Assembly: GCA_027335965.1 (NCBI GenBank)
Contig: DAHWGZ010000088.1
Coordinates: 1 to 6,761, forward strand
DNA: 6,761 nucleotides
DNA from: Acidiferrobacter sp.
GTDB lineage: Bacteria > Pseudomonadota > Gammaproteobacteria > Acidiferrobacterales > Acidiferrobacteraceae
Direction of reading: 5' to 3'
The notes under the pieces were generated by a model, which was not told the origin of the DNA, searched no databases, and was given only the letters and a program-made list of their open reading frames with translations. The position numbers and the translations under genes were made by a program. The number at the start of each line of letters is the position of its first letter. Position 1 is the stretch's first letter. This document shows, in pieces, positions 6,097 through 6,761 of the stretch.

Positions 6097-6761
6097 TGGC
6101 GACCGTGGCGCTCTGTCAGATGCGTTGCGCGGTCGGCGATATCCCCGGCAACGCGCGGCGCATGGCGGCGTTCGCGCGCGAGGCCCGCGACCAGGGCGCC
6201 GATCTCATCGCCTTTCCAGAGCTCGCGATCACGGGCTACCCGCCCGAGGACCTGCTGTTGCGCGCCGACTTCGTGCGTCGCGCGCGCGCGGCGGTCGAGG
6301 GGCTCGCCGCGCAATGTCCGGACATCGATATGCTGGTGGGCCTCCCGTGGGCCGAGGACGGGCGCTTGTATAACGCCGTGGCGTGGGTGCATGCCGGCGC
6401 GATCGCCGATGTTTATCGAAAACAGATCCTGCCCAACTATGGGGTGTTCGATGAGCGGCGCTACTTCGCCGCCGGCGGCGCGCCGCTGGTGCGCACCGTG
6501 GCCGGGAGTGTCATCGGCGTCACCATCTGCGAGGATTTGTGGGAGCCGGGTCCTGTCGCGCGCGCGGTGGCGGCTGGCGCTGCGATCGTGATCAACGTCA
6601 ACGCCTCGCCCTATCATCGCGACAAGGACCGTCTGCGCCTGGAGGTGGCGGCGGCACGCGCCCTGGAAAGCGGCGCGACGCTGGCCTATGTGAACATGGT
6701 GGGCGGCCAGGATGAACTCGTGTTCGATGGCATGTCGTTTGTGATGAACGGCCAGGGCGAG
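6096..6761 (+). CDS. nadE: Glutamine-dependent NAD+ synthetase, glutaminase half (partial)
   Basis: The enzyme makes NAD+ from deamido-NAD+ using ATP and ammonia released from glutamine by its own N-terminal nitrilase-fold domain. The frame is open from ATG 6096 to the window edge, 222 codons of a protein usually about 540 residues, so only the glutaminase domain is seen. The Glu-Lys-Cys triad is visible: E42 in AFPELAITGYPPEDLL (39-54), K109 in VYRKQILPNYGVFDE (106-120) and C145 in TICEDLWEPGP (143-153). NASPYHRDK (169-177), NMVGGQDELVFDG (200-212) complete the family pattern. A single-domain nitrilase is unlikely, because the GYPPEDLL, LPNYGVFDERRYF and GGQDELVFDG signatures are typical of NadE. 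The start overlaps the sucD stop (TGATG), with GAGGA ten bases upstream at 6081-6085. The synthetase domain with its ATP-binding SGGxDS loop should lie beyond the window. Confidence 0.95.
   Translation, partial: MATVALCQMRCAVGDIPGNARRMAAFAREARDQGADLIAFPELAITGYPPEDLLLRADFVRRARAAVEGLAAQCPDIDMLVGLPWAEDGRLYNAVAWVHAGAIADVYRKQILPNYGVFDERRYFAAGGAPLVRTVAGSVIGVTICEDLWEPGPVARAVAAGAAIVINVNASPYHRDKDRLRLEVAAARALESGATLAYVNMVGGQDELVFDGMSFVMNGQGE

Overview
This window looks like chromosomal DNA from a GC-rich proteobacterium, by eye about two thirds G+C with codon third positions dominated by G and C. An Aat-type N-degron transferase, a TolC-family channel, and SucC/SucD that align closely from memory with the E. 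coli proteins all point to Gammaproteobacteria. A chemolithoautotrophic or acidophilic relative of the Acidiferrobacter/Ectothiorhodospira type is possible, but that is only an impression. Nothing suggests a mobile element: there are no transposase, integrase, phage, CRISPR, rRNA or tRNA genes, and base composition is even throughout.

The window holds two divergent operons that meet at a 112-base regulatory gap (3970-4081). Leftward on the minus strand run a short periplasmic adaptor lipoprotein (3094-3969), a TolC-family outer-membrane channel (1534-2943), a FemAB/GNAT-like protein of the DUF482 family (389-1537), and the first half of aat, leucyl/phenylalanyl-tRNA-protein transferase (1-375, cut by the window edge). 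A 150-base gap with its own candidate promoter separates the adaptor from tolC. tolC and the FemAB-like gene overlap by 4 bases, and aat starts 13 bases further on.

Rightward on the plus strand run sucC (4082-5230), sucD (5227-6096) and the glutaminase half of nadE (6096-6761, cut by the window edge). They overlap by 4 and 1 bases, so they almost certainly form one translationally coupled operon. SucCD interconverts succinyl-CoA and succinate with ATP/ADP. NadE makes NAD+ from deamido-NAD+ with ATP and glutamine. The operon therefore joins a TCA-cycle step to synthesis of the cycle's main redox cofactor.

No clearly new system is visible. The points most worth checking are the adaptor, which lacks the coiled-coil hairpin between its two lipoyl halves and has no inner-membrane pump beside it; the pairing of a FemAB-like protein with Aat, which shares its fold; and the face-to-face promoters in the divergent gap. 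No gene-free stretch exceeds 300 bases.
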